This document shows positions 44,292 to 53,576 of a stretch of DNA of 64,000 nt, in pieces (within the stretch, counting starts at the first letter, position 1; every line of letters starts with the position of its first letter). The notes beneath the pieces are model-generated. The model saw only the letters and a program-made list of their open reading frames with translations, had not been told where the DNA came from and ran no database searches. The DNA is from VAXT01 sp963774625 (GTDB lineage: Bacteria > Actinomycetota > Thermoleophilia > Gaiellales > Gaiellaceae): positions 456,298-520,297 of the forward strand of contig CAVZFQ010000018.1 of the NCBI GenBank assembly GCA_963774625.1, given 5' to 3'. Made by a program: the position numbers and the translations under genes.

Positions 44292-45755
44292 GTGGGTCAA
44301 TTGCAGAACAGCCCTCGAGAACCGGAAGCGGTCGCCGGCGTTGACCCCAACGTCTCGCGCCGTCGCTTCCTGACAGGAGCAGGCGTGGCGCTGGGGGCGC
44401 TCGCCGCCGCGGATCCCGCCATGGCGCGGACACTCACTGCTGAGGGCGGGCCTCCTCCCACTGTCTACGACGTGACGACCTTCGGCGCCCTGGGCGACGG
44501 CGTCGCGGACGACAGGGCCCCGATTCAGGCCGCAATGGACGCAGCGAACGGGGCCGGCGGCGGCACGATCGTCTTCCCGGCCGGGACCTTCCGCGTCACC
44601 GGCCCGCTCACGATCTACTCGCAGATCGTCCTGCGCGGGGCCGGCCTCGAGGCGACCACGATCAAGAAGTCGTCCGGGGCGGGCTCGTACCCGATCCTGC
44701 GCAGCCCCGGTTTCGTGCCCGGGAACCCGCCGCCGCCGCCGATCCGCTCCTTCTCGCTCCAGAACATCTCGCTCGACGGCAATCGCCAGGGCGGAGCGAC
44801 CGGCAACGGGCTGGAGATCTACGCGTACGGCTACACGCTCTTCAACATGTCCGTGGCCAACTGCGCGGGGCGCGGGATCTGGACCGAGTACCACGGCCTG
44901 CTGCCGCCGGACGGAAAGCCGGTCGAGGCCATGTGGCTCAACGTGACCGTGCACAACTGCGTCGGCGGGGGCGTGTACTTCAACGGGCCGCACGACTCCC
45001 AGTGGACGAACGTGATCGTCTTCATGTGCGGCCCGCCGGGAATCCAGCAAGGCTCGACGTCGAGAGGCGTCGAGGTCGCGCTCCGCGGAACCGGCCTGCG
45101 GGCGACGAACTGCCATTCCTGGGGCCTGAACCAGGCCTACGCCTGGTGGCTCGACACGGACGGGCCGGGCCTCGTGAACTGCACCGGCGAGGGCGCCGAG
45201 CTCGCACAGGTGGTCGTGCTCGGCAACGACACGCAGATCGTCGGCGGCAAGTACTACGGGTCGCGGGACGATCTCCAGGCGGTCGCGATCCAGATCGGCG
45301 AGGTGGGCCACGTCGGGCCGGCCGGAACGTTCGTCAACACGAAGGTCGTCAACTGCAACCTCGGCGCACTGAAGTTCGTTCGTGACCGTGGGGTCGGGCG
45401 GTACATCCTCAGCGTCTGGCAGACAACCGGCAGCGCGGTCGTTCGCGTGCCCACCGCGACCGCTCAGCTCGGGAACAGGTTCGACATCGACGTCAACGGG
45501 GGCGCCGCCGCCGGTACCGATCCGCTCGCGCCTGTGACCTTCCAGGAAAACGTCCTCGCGCGGCGCGACGTCCAGTTGGGCGGGACCGGGACCCGGCTGG
45601 CCCTGTTCGGCGCCAAACCAGCCGAGCAGAGCTTCGGCTGGCAGGCAAACCTCCCCGATCGGCGCAGCCTCGACGGCGCCTCGGACCTCGAGGCGGTGCG
45701 CAACACCCTCGGCACGCTGATTGCCGAGCTCAAGCGATACGGTCTGCTCAGGTAG
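44292..45755 (+). CDS. Tat-exported beta-helix protein (pectate-lyase-superfamily type)
   Basis: 487 residues from GTG 44292. A twin-arginine signal (SRRRFLTGAGVALGALAA) is followed by VYDVTTFGALGDGVADDRAPIQAAMDAA, the start of the Pectate_lyase_3 family, and a right-handed beta-helix with recurring LxNxxLxG-type coils. The active site of a specific glycosidase is not recognised, so the substrate is open. It is probably surface-located. Confidence 0.8.
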   Translation: MGQLQNSPREPEAVAGVDPNVSRRRFLTGAGVALGALAAADPAMARTLTAEGGPPPTVYDVTTFGALGDGVADDRAPIQAAMDAANGAGGGTIVFPAGTFRVTGPLTIYSQIVLRGAGLEATTIKKSSGAGSYPILRSPGFVPGNPPPPPIRSFSLQNISLDGNRQGGATGNGLEIYAYGYTLFNMSVANCAGRGIWTEYHGLLPPDGKPVEAMWLNVTVHNCVGGGVYFNGPHDSQWTNVIVFMCGPPGIQQGSTSRGVEVALRGTGLRATNCHSWGLNQAYAWWLDTDGPGLVNCTGEGAELAQVVVLGNDTQIVGGKYYGSRDDLQAVAIQIGEVGHVGPAGTFVNTKVVNCNLGALKFVRDRGVGRYILSVWQTTGSAVVRVPTATAQLGNRFDIDVNGGAAAGTDPLAPVTFQENVLARRDVQLGGTGTRLALFGAKPAEQSFGWQANLPDRRSLDGASDLEAVRNTLGTLIAELKRYGLLR

Positions 45756-45788
45756 TCGAGCCCGGCTCGAACAAGGAGGCAAAGCCCG

Positions 45789-46097
45789 ATGGCCAACCGA
45801 ACTGACTCCTCGACGGAGCTGGCGTCGATGGTCGCGCAAGACCAGAAGCTCCAGGAACAGATCAAGCAAGACCCGGTCGGAACACTCGAGCGGCTGGCGG
45901 AGCCACTCGAGTCAGACCCTTGGATCTATCGCATCGTCGTGCTTTCTCTCGGCCTCGCCGCGATCGGCGTCGTCGCCGGAGTCATAGCGCTCATTGCTGT
46001 AGACAAGAGCACCCCCATCCCTGACGTTCTCGTCGCGATCGGCAGCGCAGCCGTGGCGGCCTTGGCAGCACTGCTGATCCCGGGCGGCCGGAACTAG
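45789..46097 (+). CDS. Small two-helix membrane protein
   Basis: 102 residues. An N-terminal soluble part is followed by two hydrophobic segments (IVVLSLGLAAIGVVAGVIAL and VLVAIGSAAVAALAALLIPGG). A good AAGGAGG ribosome-binding site lies before ATG 45789. No family recognised. It follows the beta-helix gene by 33 nt. Confidence 0.7.
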   Translation: MANRTDSSTELASMVAQDQKLQEQIKQDPVGTLERLAEPLESDPWIYRIVVLSLGLAAIGVVAGVIALIAVDKSTPIPDVLVAIGSAAVAALAALLIPGGRN

Positions 46098-46169
46098 CGG
46101 GGCCTTCCGGGGGACTCCCCGGCACTGGCTTCCTTTACGGCCCGTTCACACACCGCAGGCAGGCTTAGA

Positions 46170-46253
46170 TGCGGATGAGAGGACTTGAACCTCCACGGGG
46201 TTGCCCCCACACGGCCCTGAACCGTGCGCGTCTACCAATTCCGCCACATCCGC
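46170..46253 (-). tRNA. tRNA-Leu(CAG)
   Basis: 84 nt with a long variable arm. Acceptor GCGGATG/CATCCGC, discriminator A, anticodon loop TTCAGGG (anticodon CAG). It is divergent from the subtilase gene. Confidence 0.96.
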
Positions 46254-46291
46254 TCGCGGTTGATTCAGTGTGCCACAGGCCGGTGCGTACG

Positions 46292-48664
46292 ATGTTCGGC
46301 TTGAGGCGGGTCTTCCTCTTCGTCTTGGTTGCGCTGTTCGCGGGGTCGCTCCCGGCCCTCGCGGGCAGCAGCGCGCCCGTACGCGCGGCGGGCAGTGACG
46401 TCGAGGTCGTCGTGCTGCTCGAGGGATCCCCGGCCGGCCAGGACGCGTTCGTCGACAGCCTGCTCGGCGACGTCCCTCAGGCCAAAGTGCGCTGGCGGTA
46501 CCGGACGGTGCTCAACGGCCTGACCGTCGTGTTGCCGCGAACGAAGCTCGCGGAACTACGCTCGCGTCCGGGCGTGGACGAGGTCTACCCGAGCGTCCGC
46601 TACTCCCCCACGCTCTACACCAGCCCCGGTTTCATCGGCGCGCCGGCGCTCTGGGGGCCAGGGCTCGCATCTGCCGGAAACGGGATCAAGATCGGGATCA
46701 TCGACGACGGCATCGACCGCACGCATCCGTTCTTCCGGACCACGGGCTACCGGATGCCGCCCGGCTACCCGAAGGGCCAGCGCGCGTACACGACCCCCAA
46801 GGTGATCGTCGCCCGTGCGTTCGCTCCCGCCAAGCCGCGCTGGCGCTACGCCCGGCGTCCGTTCGATCCGACCCTCTCCTCACATGCGACGCACGTGGCG
46901 GGGATCGCGGGCGGAAACTTCGGCACGAGCACTGGGAGCCGAACGCTCTCGGGTGTCGCACCGAAGGCCTACATCGGCAACTACAAGGTGTTGACCATCC
47001 CCACCGTGTCGGGCTTCGGCCTGAACGGAAACTCGCCCGAGATCATCGCGGCGATCGAGGCGGCCGTGCGCGACGGGATGGACGTGATCAACCTTTCGCT
47101 CGGCGAGGCGGAGATCGAGCCAGGCCGTGACCTCGTCGCACGCGCGCTCGACGGGGCGGCTGCGGCCGGCGTGATCCCGGTCGTCGCAGCCGGAAACGAC
47201 TTCGGAGAGTTCGGCAACGGCTCGATCACGTCGCCGGGTAGCTCCGAGCGGGCGATCACCGTTGCGGCCGAGTCGGTCTCGGGCCCGGTCATTGCCTCGT
47301 TCTCCGGAGCCGGGCCGACTCCGCTCTCGCTGCGCATGAAGCCGGACGTGACGGCGCCGGGCGTCGGCATCGTCTCATCGGTTCCGCGCCGCGACGGTCT
47401 CTGGACCGCGTTCAGCGGCACGAGCATGGCTGCGCCGCACGTGGCGGGAGCAGCTGCGCTTCTGCAGCAGCGCCACCCGACCTGGACGGTGGCCCAGATC
47501 AAGTCTGCGCTCGTGTCGACGGGCAACCCGGTGCTCGCTCGGTCCTCGCAGCGAGTCGAGGCGTTGAGCACGCGCGAGGGCGGCGGCTCGGTCAACCTTC
47601 CGAAAGCCGACGCGCCACTACTTTTCACAGAGCCCAGCGGGCTCGCGTTCGGCCTTCTTCAGGCAGGGGCGAGCGCTGTCGGCCGCGTCGCACTGGCGGA
47701 CGCGGGCGGCGGCGCAGGAGCCTGGAGCGTCGTCGTCGAGCAGCAGACTGCGCCTGCAGGCGCGACGGTTGTGGTCCCCGCCGTCGCAAGCGTGCCCGGC
47801 GAGCTCGTCGTCACCGCGAGCGCAGCTCCGCAGTCGCCACAGGGCGAGGCCGCAGGCCACATCGTCCTGCTACGCGGGGCGGAACGGCGTCGAGTTCCGT
47901 ACTGGTTCCGGGTCACCGCCCCCGCGCTGGCACGTCATCGGCCGACCCGCCTCTCGCGGACCGGCACCTACCGAGGCTCTACACGGGGCAAGCCCGCCCT
48001 CGTGGACAGCTACCGCTACCCCGAAGATCCGACCGAGCTCGGAATCCCCAGGTTCCTCCGTGGCCCCGAGCAGGTCTTTCGCCTCCGGCTCCCGCGACCC
48101 GTCGCAAACTTCGGCGTGGCGATCACCGGAGGAAAGCGGAGCATTCAGCCCCGCATCGTGCGGGCCGGGGACGAGAACCGGCTCATGGGTACCCCCGCTC
48201 TCCCCTTCAACGCGAACCCCTACCTCCGCATCTACGGTCTCCTCGAGCCCGTCTCGGGCACGACCACGCCGGCCGCGGGCGAGTACGACATCGTCTTCGA
48301 CAGCGCGACCCCGGGGGGTGCGGGCGCGTTCACTTTCCGCCTCTGGATCGGCGACACGACACGACCCCGCTTGCGACTCGTGACACGCACGGCACGGCGC
48401 GGAGGCCGGCTCCTGATCTCGGCAGTCGACCGCGGGTCCGGCGTCAACCCGCGCTCCATTCGGGTCCTCGTCGGCAACCAGGTGCGACTAGCGCGTTACG
48501 ACGCGCGGCGCCGCCTGATCGTCGTCAGCCTGGGCGGCCTCAGCCGGGGCCGAAAGCTGGTGGAGGCCGAAGTCTCGGATTACCAGGAGTCGAAGAACCA
48601 GGAGAACGTGGCGCGGATCCTGCCGAACACGTCGCGCCTGCGCGCGACGATCGTCGTCCGCTAG
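46292..48664 (+). CDS. Secreted subtilisin-like serine protease (S8)
   Basis: 790 residues from ATG 46292. Signal peptide, an I9-like inhibitor propeptide region (VEVVVLLEGSP to about 110), then the S8 catalytic domain: Asp 138 in IIDDGID, His 198 in SHATHVAG, Ser 378 in SGTSMAAPHVAG, with the Asn of AAGND. A long C-terminal beta-rich region of about 350 residues follows, without a recognised name. The alternative GTG start at 46283 adds three residues. Confidence 0.92.
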   Translation: MFGLRRVFLFVLVALFAGSLPALAGSSAPVRAAGSDVEVVVLLEGSPAGQDAFVDSLLGDVPQAKVRWRYRTVLNGLTVVLPRTKLAELRSRPGVDEVYPSVRYSPTLYTSPGFIGAPALWGPGLASAGNGIKIGIIDDGIDRTHPFFRTTGYRMPPGYPKGQRAYTTPKVIVARAFAPAKPRWRYARRPFDPTLSSHATHVAGIAGGNFGTSTGSRTLSGVAPKAYIGNYKVLTIPTVSGFGLNGNSPEIIAAIEAAVRDGMDVINLSLGEAEIEPGRDLVARALDGAAAAGVIPVVAAGNDFGEFGNGSITSPGSSERAITVAAESVSGPVIASFSGAGPTPLSLRMKPDVTAPGVGIVSSVPRRDGLWTAFSGTSMAAPHVAGAAALLQQRHPTWTVAQIKSALVSTGNPVLARSSQRVEALSTREGGGSVNLPKADAPLLFTEPSGLAFGLLQAGASAVGRVALADAGGGAGAWSVVVEQQTAPAGATVVVPAVASVPGELVVTASAAPQSPQGEAAGHIVLLRGAERRRVPYWFRVTAPALARHRPTRLSRTGTYRGSTRGKPALVDSYRYPEDPTELGIPRFLRGPEQVFRLRLPRPVANFGVAITGGKRSIQPRIVRAGDENRLMGTPALPFNANPYLRIYGLLEPVSGTTTPAAGEYDIVFDSATPGGAGAFTFRLWIGDTTRPRLRLVTRTARRGGRLLISAVDRGSGVNPRSIRVLVGNQVRLARYDARRRLIVVSLGGLSRGRKLVEAEVSDYQESKNQENVARILPNTSRLRATIVVR

Positions 48665-48891
48665 CCGTCTCTGTCGCGAGTGGTCGGGAGCTGCGCCAGG
48701 TCGCGCTCGACGCTGGCGGCGAACTCGTCGATCTCGTCATCCGGCCGGACGATCCGCAACTGCTCCTTCCGGCGCGACCGAGAGCGCAGGCGCCAGTGCT
48801 CAGGGCCGACGCGAGCCGACAGCCGCGGCCACTCGGCAGCGACCAGCACCGCCACGGCGCAGGCGAGCAGTATCAGCCAGAGCCAGGCCAC
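48661..48891 (-). CDS. Small single-helix membrane protein
   Basis: 76 residues: an N-terminal membrane helix (WLWLILLACAVAVLVAAEW) and a basic-acidic cytoplasmic tail (RSRSRRKEQLRIVRPDDE). TACAAT (48903-48898) lies 6 nt before GTG 48891. Its stop overlaps the subtilase stop by 4 nt. No family recognised. Confidence 0.65.
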   Translation of the reverse strand: MAWLWLILLACAVAVLVAAEWPRLSARVGPEHWRLRSRSRRKEQLRIVRPDDEIDEFAASVERDLAQLPTTRDRDG

Positions 48892-48924
48892 ACCTCGATT
48901 GTAGCCAGGGTTCGGAGCAGTTCT

Positions 48925-49302
48925 TCAGACGGGAACGACCGGCAAGTCCCAGAGGATGGCGGCTGCGACGACCCCGACCGTCGCCAGTGCCAGCAGGGCG
49001 AGCCCGAGCGCCCGCTGCAGGGGGCTGGAGCGCTTCACCGCATCGGCGGCTTCGTCCATCTTGTCCACAGTCCGCTCGAGGAGCCGCTCGGCCCAGACGA
49101 ACTCCAGCGCCAGGATGCCCAGACCGATGGCGATCACGAGCAGCCCCGGTCCCGGCAGAACGAGCATCGCGAGCCCCGCCAGCACGACGAGGAAGCCGAA
49201 GAGGGCGACGACGACGCGGACGATCCGGTTCCGCTCGAGATGCTTCTCGCGCCGCTCGCGGACACCCTCGATAAAGCGCCGTTTGCGGGGGGCTTCCTCC
49301 AT
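48925..49302 (-). CDS. PGPGW-domain membrane protein (TIGR02611-like)
   Basis: 125 residues. LAMLVLPGPGLLVIAIGLGILALEFVWAERLLE is the PGPGW signature. It is flanked by a basic N-terminus (RKRRFIEGVRERREKHLERNR) and a second C-terminal helix. The function is unknown. A TAGGCT -10 (49314-49309) lies 6 nt before ATG 49302. Confidence 0.85.
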   Translation of the reverse strand: MEEAPRKRRFIEGVRERREKHLERNRIVRVVVALFGFLVVLAGLAMLVLPGPGLLVIAIGLGILALEFVWAERLLERTVDKMDEAADAVKRSSPLQRALGLALLALATVGVVAAAILWDLPVVPV

Positions 49303-49395
49303 CGCGGAAGCCTACCCAGGCAGGACCGGCGCGCTACTGCACGGTCAAAAGGAGGATGCCCGGGATACAAAAGAGGCATCTTCCGGAGCCCGTTT

Positions 49396-51318
49396 GTGGC
49401 CGAAACCTCGTTAGTGAACCGGTTTTCGGCAGCCATTTTTCGCTCACGACCAAGGCAGAGACGTCTAGCCCCTTCGATCGTCGTCGTGGCCATTTCGAGC
49501 GTCGTGCTCGTTGCGACTGCATTCGGACTCACCATTTGGCGCTACGAGCACGCACAGCAGGGTGGAAAGACAGCCCTGGACGAACGCGGTGATCGGAAGC
49601 GCACCGAAGAAGCGGCGAAGATCTTCTGGCACGGACGGAAGGCGATCAACGAATACTTCATCACTGGAGATGCGGACGTTCTGGCCGAGGTCCGCTCCCT
49701 GCAAGCTGAGTTCCGTCGGGTCACCGAGAGTGTCGCCGAGGAAGACGAGACCCAGATCGTCGCACTCGGGCAGGTGCGCGTCGCCAACGGTCGCCTCTTG
49801 CGGGAGTTCGAATTCCAGCGAGAGGAGCGGGCAGCCGATGTCGGCGCGCGTGACGTACGTGCTCATCAAGACGTGATCGAAGCGCTGCGCCCGTTCGAGG
49901 AGGCGGTCCTGCGCCCGCTTCGAGATCTCAGCACCATCAACTTGTACAGAGAGCAGGCAGCGTCGAGAGACGCCGCATCGGCATCCGGCCAAGCACGTCG
50001 CGTTGCACTCCTGGGCGCGATCCTTGCGCTCGGAGCGGGGCTCGGTTTCGCGATCTTTGCGGCTCGGCTCCTCCGCAAGGTGACGAGGCAGGCTCATGCG
50101 CTCGAGCAAACACTGGCCGAGCGTGAGCAGGCACACCAGGCGCTCGAGGAGCGCGAGCGGGAGCTGCGGCAAGCGCAGAAGATGGAAGCGGTCGGGCGTC
50201 TCGCCGGCGGTGTCGCGCACGACTTCAACAACATCTTGCAGTCGATCACCGGCTACAGCGACCTCGCGAGAAGCGAGGTCGGGCCTGACCAGCCCGACTT
50301 GCGGGACTACATCGATCAGGTCAAGGCGGCGGCGACCCTCGCCACAGCCCTGACGGGGAAGCTGCTGGCCTTCAGTCACCAGCAGGTCGTGCAGCCACGT
50401 GTCCTGGACCTGAGCGAAGTTGTCGAGGACCTGGCGGCCATGCTCCGCCCACTGCTCGGGGAGCGGGTCGAGCTGGTCCTCGAGCTAGAACGGTCGGGCG
50501 CAGCGGTCGAGGCCGACCCGGGCCAGCTCGAGCAAATCGTCATGAACCTCGTCATCAACGCGCGCGACGCGATGCCCGACGGCGGTCGAGTAACGATCAT
50601 TGTGGGCACCGTCGATCTCACCGGCTCGCCCGGCGTGGCGCCTGGGCGCTACATCCGGCTCTCCGTCGCGGACACCGGGACAGGAATGGACGAAGAGACG
50701 ATGTCACGCGCATTCGACCCGTTCTTCACCACGAAGCAGCTGGGCGAGGGGACCGGCCTCGGGCTCGCGACCGTCCACGGAATCGTCATCCAGGGTGGTG
50801 GTGACATGCAGATCACGAGCGCGGTGGGCGAAGGAACGACGTTCGATATCTACTTGCCCGCCGCCGAGGCCGCGTCCGAACCGGCGACCAAGCGCAATAC
50901 GCAAGCAACGCCGGGGCGCGAGGTTGTACTGGTCGTCGAGGACATGGAAGTCGTCCGCTCGCTGGTGCGCAAGATCCTCGAGCGCAACGGCTACGAGGTC
51001 ATCACCGCCGGCGGCGGCGCAGAGGCTCTCGAATCGGCGAGAAGGCTGGCCCGGCCCGTCGACCTGCTCCTCACCGACATGGTCATGCCTGGAATGAGCG
51101 GTCGAGAACTCTGCAAGGAGCTCCACGTCCTCTACCCCGAGTTGAGCGTGATCTATATGTCCGGACACACCCAAGACCCGGAGCTCCACCAGGAGGCAGA
51201 AACCGGACAGGTGGATTTCCTGCAGAAGCCGTTCTCCGTGAACAGGCTGATCGAGACCGTCCGCGAGGTCCTCGACCGCCCCACGGACGGCGTCTTCGAA
51301 ATACCGTCGGCAGCCTGA
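49396..51318 (+). CDS. Hybrid sensor histidine kinase with receiver domain
   Basis: About 640 residues. TM1 (about 27-48), a helical extracytoplasmic sensor region (50-198), TM2 (about 200-224), a coiled-coil linker, HisKA with His 275 in GGVAHDFNNIL, HATPase with the N, G1 and G2 boxes (NLVINARDAMPDGG, VADTGTGMDEE, GTGLGLATVHGI), then a C-terminal receiver with Asp 561 in LLLTDMVMPGMSG. It probably phosphorelays to a response regulator not in this window. GTG 49396 and GTG 49414 are both possible starts. Confidence 0.88.
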   Translation: MAETSLVNRFSAAIFRSRPRQRRLAPSIVVVAISSVVLVATAFGLTIWRYEHAQQGGKTALDERGDRKRTEEAAKIFWHGRKAINEYFITGDADVLAEVRSLQAEFRRVTESVAEEDETQIVALGQVRVANGRLLREFEFQREERAADVGARDVRAHQDVIEALRPFEEAVLRPLRDLSTINLYREQAASRDAASASGQARRVALLGAILALGAGLGFAIFAARLLRKVTRQAHALEQTLAEREQAHQALEERERELRQAQKMEAVGRLAGGVAHDFNNILQSITGYSDLARSEVGPDQPDLRDYIDQVKAAATLATALTGKLLAFSHQQVVQPRVLDLSEVVEDLAAMLRPLLGERVELVLELERSGAAVEADPGQLEQIVMNLVINARDAMPDGGRVTIIVGTVDLTGSPGVAPGRYIRLSVADTGTGMDEETMSRAFDPFFTTKQLGEGTGLGLATVHGIVIQGGGDMQITSAVGEGTTFDIYLPAAEAASEPATKRNTQATPGREVVLVVEDMEVVRSLVRKILERNGYEVITAGGGAEALESARRLARPVDLLLTDMVMPGMSGRELCKELHVLYPELSVIYMSGHTQDPELHQEAETGQVDFLQKPFSVNRLIETVREVLDRPTDGVFEIPSAA

Positions 51319-51364
51319 AGCACGGCGGGGGACCTGAGGCCCCTAAGCGCCCGTATTTGGGTAG

Positions 51365-52327
51365 GTGGATCGACGTGCGTTCATCGCCGGAGCGGCTGCG
51401 CTCGTCCTTGCGCCACGAGCGCTGGCCGAGCTCGACCGTGGCGTTGAAGTCGCCCTGGTGACGGCCGACCTCGAGGCTCGGCTGGTCGCCGGCGATCTGG
51501 CGACGGGCCGGATCAGGCGTTACGTGAGCACGGAGCCTGAGCCGCGAAGCATCGAAGCGGTCGGCGGCATGGCGGTCGTGTCCCACTCCGAGCACGGCGC
51601 GATCACGCTCGTCCGCAGCGCGACGCTCAGCGTCATCGGCGTTCTTCGCGGCTTCGGGGAGCCGCGGTACACGGCAGGTCACCCGACAGGGCGCCTCGCG
51701 TACGTGACCGACTCCGAGCGCGGCGAGGTCGTCGTTCTCGACGTCATCCGAGGGCGGGTCGTCGGGCGAGTGCGAGTCGGAGCTGGGGCACGTCACATCA
51801 CGCTCGACCCGGCGGGTCGCAGGCTCTGGGTCGCGCTTGGCACCAAGGCGCGGCGAATTGCAGTCGTCGACGTCGCGCGCCCAGCGCGGCCACGGCTCCG
51901 AGGGCTCCTGCGGCCGCCGTTCCTCGCACACGACGTGGCCTGGACCCCGGACGGCGCGCGGGTGTGGGTCAGTTCAGGCGACCGGCAGGAGCTCGCCGTC
52001 TACAACGCTCGCACCGGCAAGGTCCTGAAGACGCTCTCGGGCGACGCGCCGCCGCAGCACGTCAGCTTTCGCGGCGGGCGGGCCTATGTCACGAGCGGAG
52101 ACAGCGGGACCTTGCGAGTCCACCGCGCGACCGGGCAAGCGCTCAAGACGACCGGCGTGCCGCACGGCTCCTACAACGTGTCGCAGGGGCACGGCTGGGT
52201 CGTAACGCCGGGCCTCGGCGGCGGCAGCCTCTGCATCCTCGACGCCACGGGTCGACTCCTGCGGAGCAAGCGGGTCGCCCGCTCGTCGCACGACGCCTGC
52301 GTCGTCGTTACGCGATCGCCAGGCTGA
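51365..52327 (+). CDS. Secreted YVTN/beta-propeller protein
   Basis: 320 residues from GTG 51365. The N-terminus MDRRAFIAGAAALVLAPRALA is a Sec- or Tat-like signal. Repeated blade units (for example AYVTDSERGEVVVLDV, VWVSSGDRQELAVYNARTGKVLKTL) make a beta-propeller of YVTN type. The ligand is unknown. Confidence 0.8.
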   Translation: MDRRAFIAGAAALVLAPRALAELDRGVEVALVTADLEARLVAGDLATGRIRRYVSTEPEPRSIEAVGGMAVVSHSEHGAITLVRSATLSVIGVLRGFGEPRYTAGHPTGRLAYVTDSERGEVVVLDVIRGRVVGRVRVGAGARHITLDPAGRRLWVALGTKARRIAVVDVARPARPRLRGLLRPPFLAHDVAWTPDGARVWVSSGDRQELAVYNARTGKVLKTLSGDAPPQHVSFRGGRAYVTSGDSGTLRVHRATGQALKTTGVPHGSYNVSQGHGWVVTPGLGGGSLCILDATGRLLRSKRVARSSHDACVVVTRSPG

Positions 52328-52377
52328 GCTTGCCCTGGGTGTGGGTCGTAGGCAACGACTGGAGCGCAGAACTCTGA

Positions 52378-53427
52378 TCAGCCGGCGGCGTCGGTCGGGA
52401 GCGAGGCCGGGCGATACCGCTTCCAGGTCACCCCGGCGAGAAGTCCGATCACGAGCGTGGGTACGACAGTCATCACGCGATAGACGAGCACCGCTGCGAC
52501 GACGTCCACTTGGTCGCCCCCGAAGCCCACGAGAGCGGTCGTGAGGGCCAGCTCGACGACGCCAAGCCCGCCTGGTGTGATCGGGATCGAACCCAGGAGT
52601 CGTACGAGCGACCAGGCGGCGAAGGCTTCGACGGCGCCCACCTCGCTCTCGGAGACACCGAGAACGCGGAGTGAGACGAGCAGGACGAGAAAGACGGTGA
52701 GCTGCCCCGCGAGCGTCGCGAGCGTGAGCACGTGCCAGCGGCCTCTGAGGAGCTCGTTCGTCCGATTGCGAAAGCGGACGAATGCGTCTCCATCCCAGCC
52801 CACCGGCTCCCGTCGGATCAGGCGCAGCCCCCGGGAGACGATCCGGGCCGCGAAGTCGCCGACCCGGCGAGCGAGCCTGGGACTCCTCAGCCCGGCCGCG
52901 AAGCCCGCCACGATGACGACCAAGATCGCAAGGCCGACGGCGGCGATCGTGTCGAAGGCGGTACGGGCGTCGCCGTTCAGAGCCAGGAGCGCGAGGGCGA
53001 CCGTCGGGAAGGCCAGCATCGCGAGCTGGTTCCAGACACCGGTCACCGCCACCGCCAGGCCGACCGCTGAGCTCGCGAAGCCCCAGGCGCGGAGCATCCC
53101 GAACGACAGCGCCATGCCGACGGCGACTCCTGCGGGAGCGACGTAGGTCGATGCCGTGGAGGCCTGGGTGACAACGAACGCCTGGCGGAAACGGAGGCCT
53201 GGCAGCGCCGCCATCCAGGGCGGCGCGAACGTGACGAGGTTCAGCAGCGTTGCTCCGAGCAGGAGAGCGACTTCCGTCCACGACAGCGTTTTGACGACGC
53301 CCCAGACGTCCCGGTAGTCGGCTATGCGCGGGAGGACGAAGACGAAGGTCGCTACGACGACGGCGACAGCGACGCCGGCCCCGAGTACGTGCCGTTTCGA
53401 AACCCCCCTTCGGCGATCGGCCGCCAT
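52378..53427 (-). CDS. UPF0104/flippase-like integral membrane protein
   Basis: About 349 residues with around eight membrane helices. The pattern (VAPAGVAVGMALSFGMLRAWG; RLLGSIPITPGGLGVVELALT) matches the lysylphosphatidylglycerol synthetase membrane region (UPF0104). Such proteins flip or move lipids. The aminoacyl-transferase part of MprF is absent. Start ATG 53427. Confidence 0.85.
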   Translation of the reverse strand: MAADRRRGVSKRHVLGAGVAVAVVVATFVFVLPRIADYRDVWGVVKTLSWTEVALLLGATLLNLVTFAPPWMAALPGLRFRQAFVVTQASTASTYVAPAGVAVGMALSFGMLRAWGFASSAVGLAVAVTGVWNQLAMLAFPTVALALLALNGDARTAFDTIAAVGLAILVVIVAGFAAGLRSPRLARRVGDFAARIVSRGLRLIRREPVGWDGDAFVRFRNRTNELLRGRWHVLTLATLAGQLTVFLVLLVSLRVLGVSESEVGAVEAFAAWSLVRLLGSIPITPGGLGVVELALTTALVGFGGDQVDVVAAVLVYRVMTVVPTLVIGLLAGVTWKRYRPASLPTDAAG

Positions 53428-53466
53428 CCACGGGATTGTGAGCCACCGACGATCGTCCGAGGGCGG

Positions 53467-53542
<76 letters not shown>

Positions 53543-53576
53543 ACGGTGTGCTCGGCCGCGGAATTGTAGCCGGGGC

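Noticed and set aside
48796..49395. An N-terminal extension of the histidine kinase back to 48796
   Set aside because: The extension is antisense to the small-membrane and PGPGW genes and shows no domain; the membrane helix of the kinase begins just after GTG 49396.
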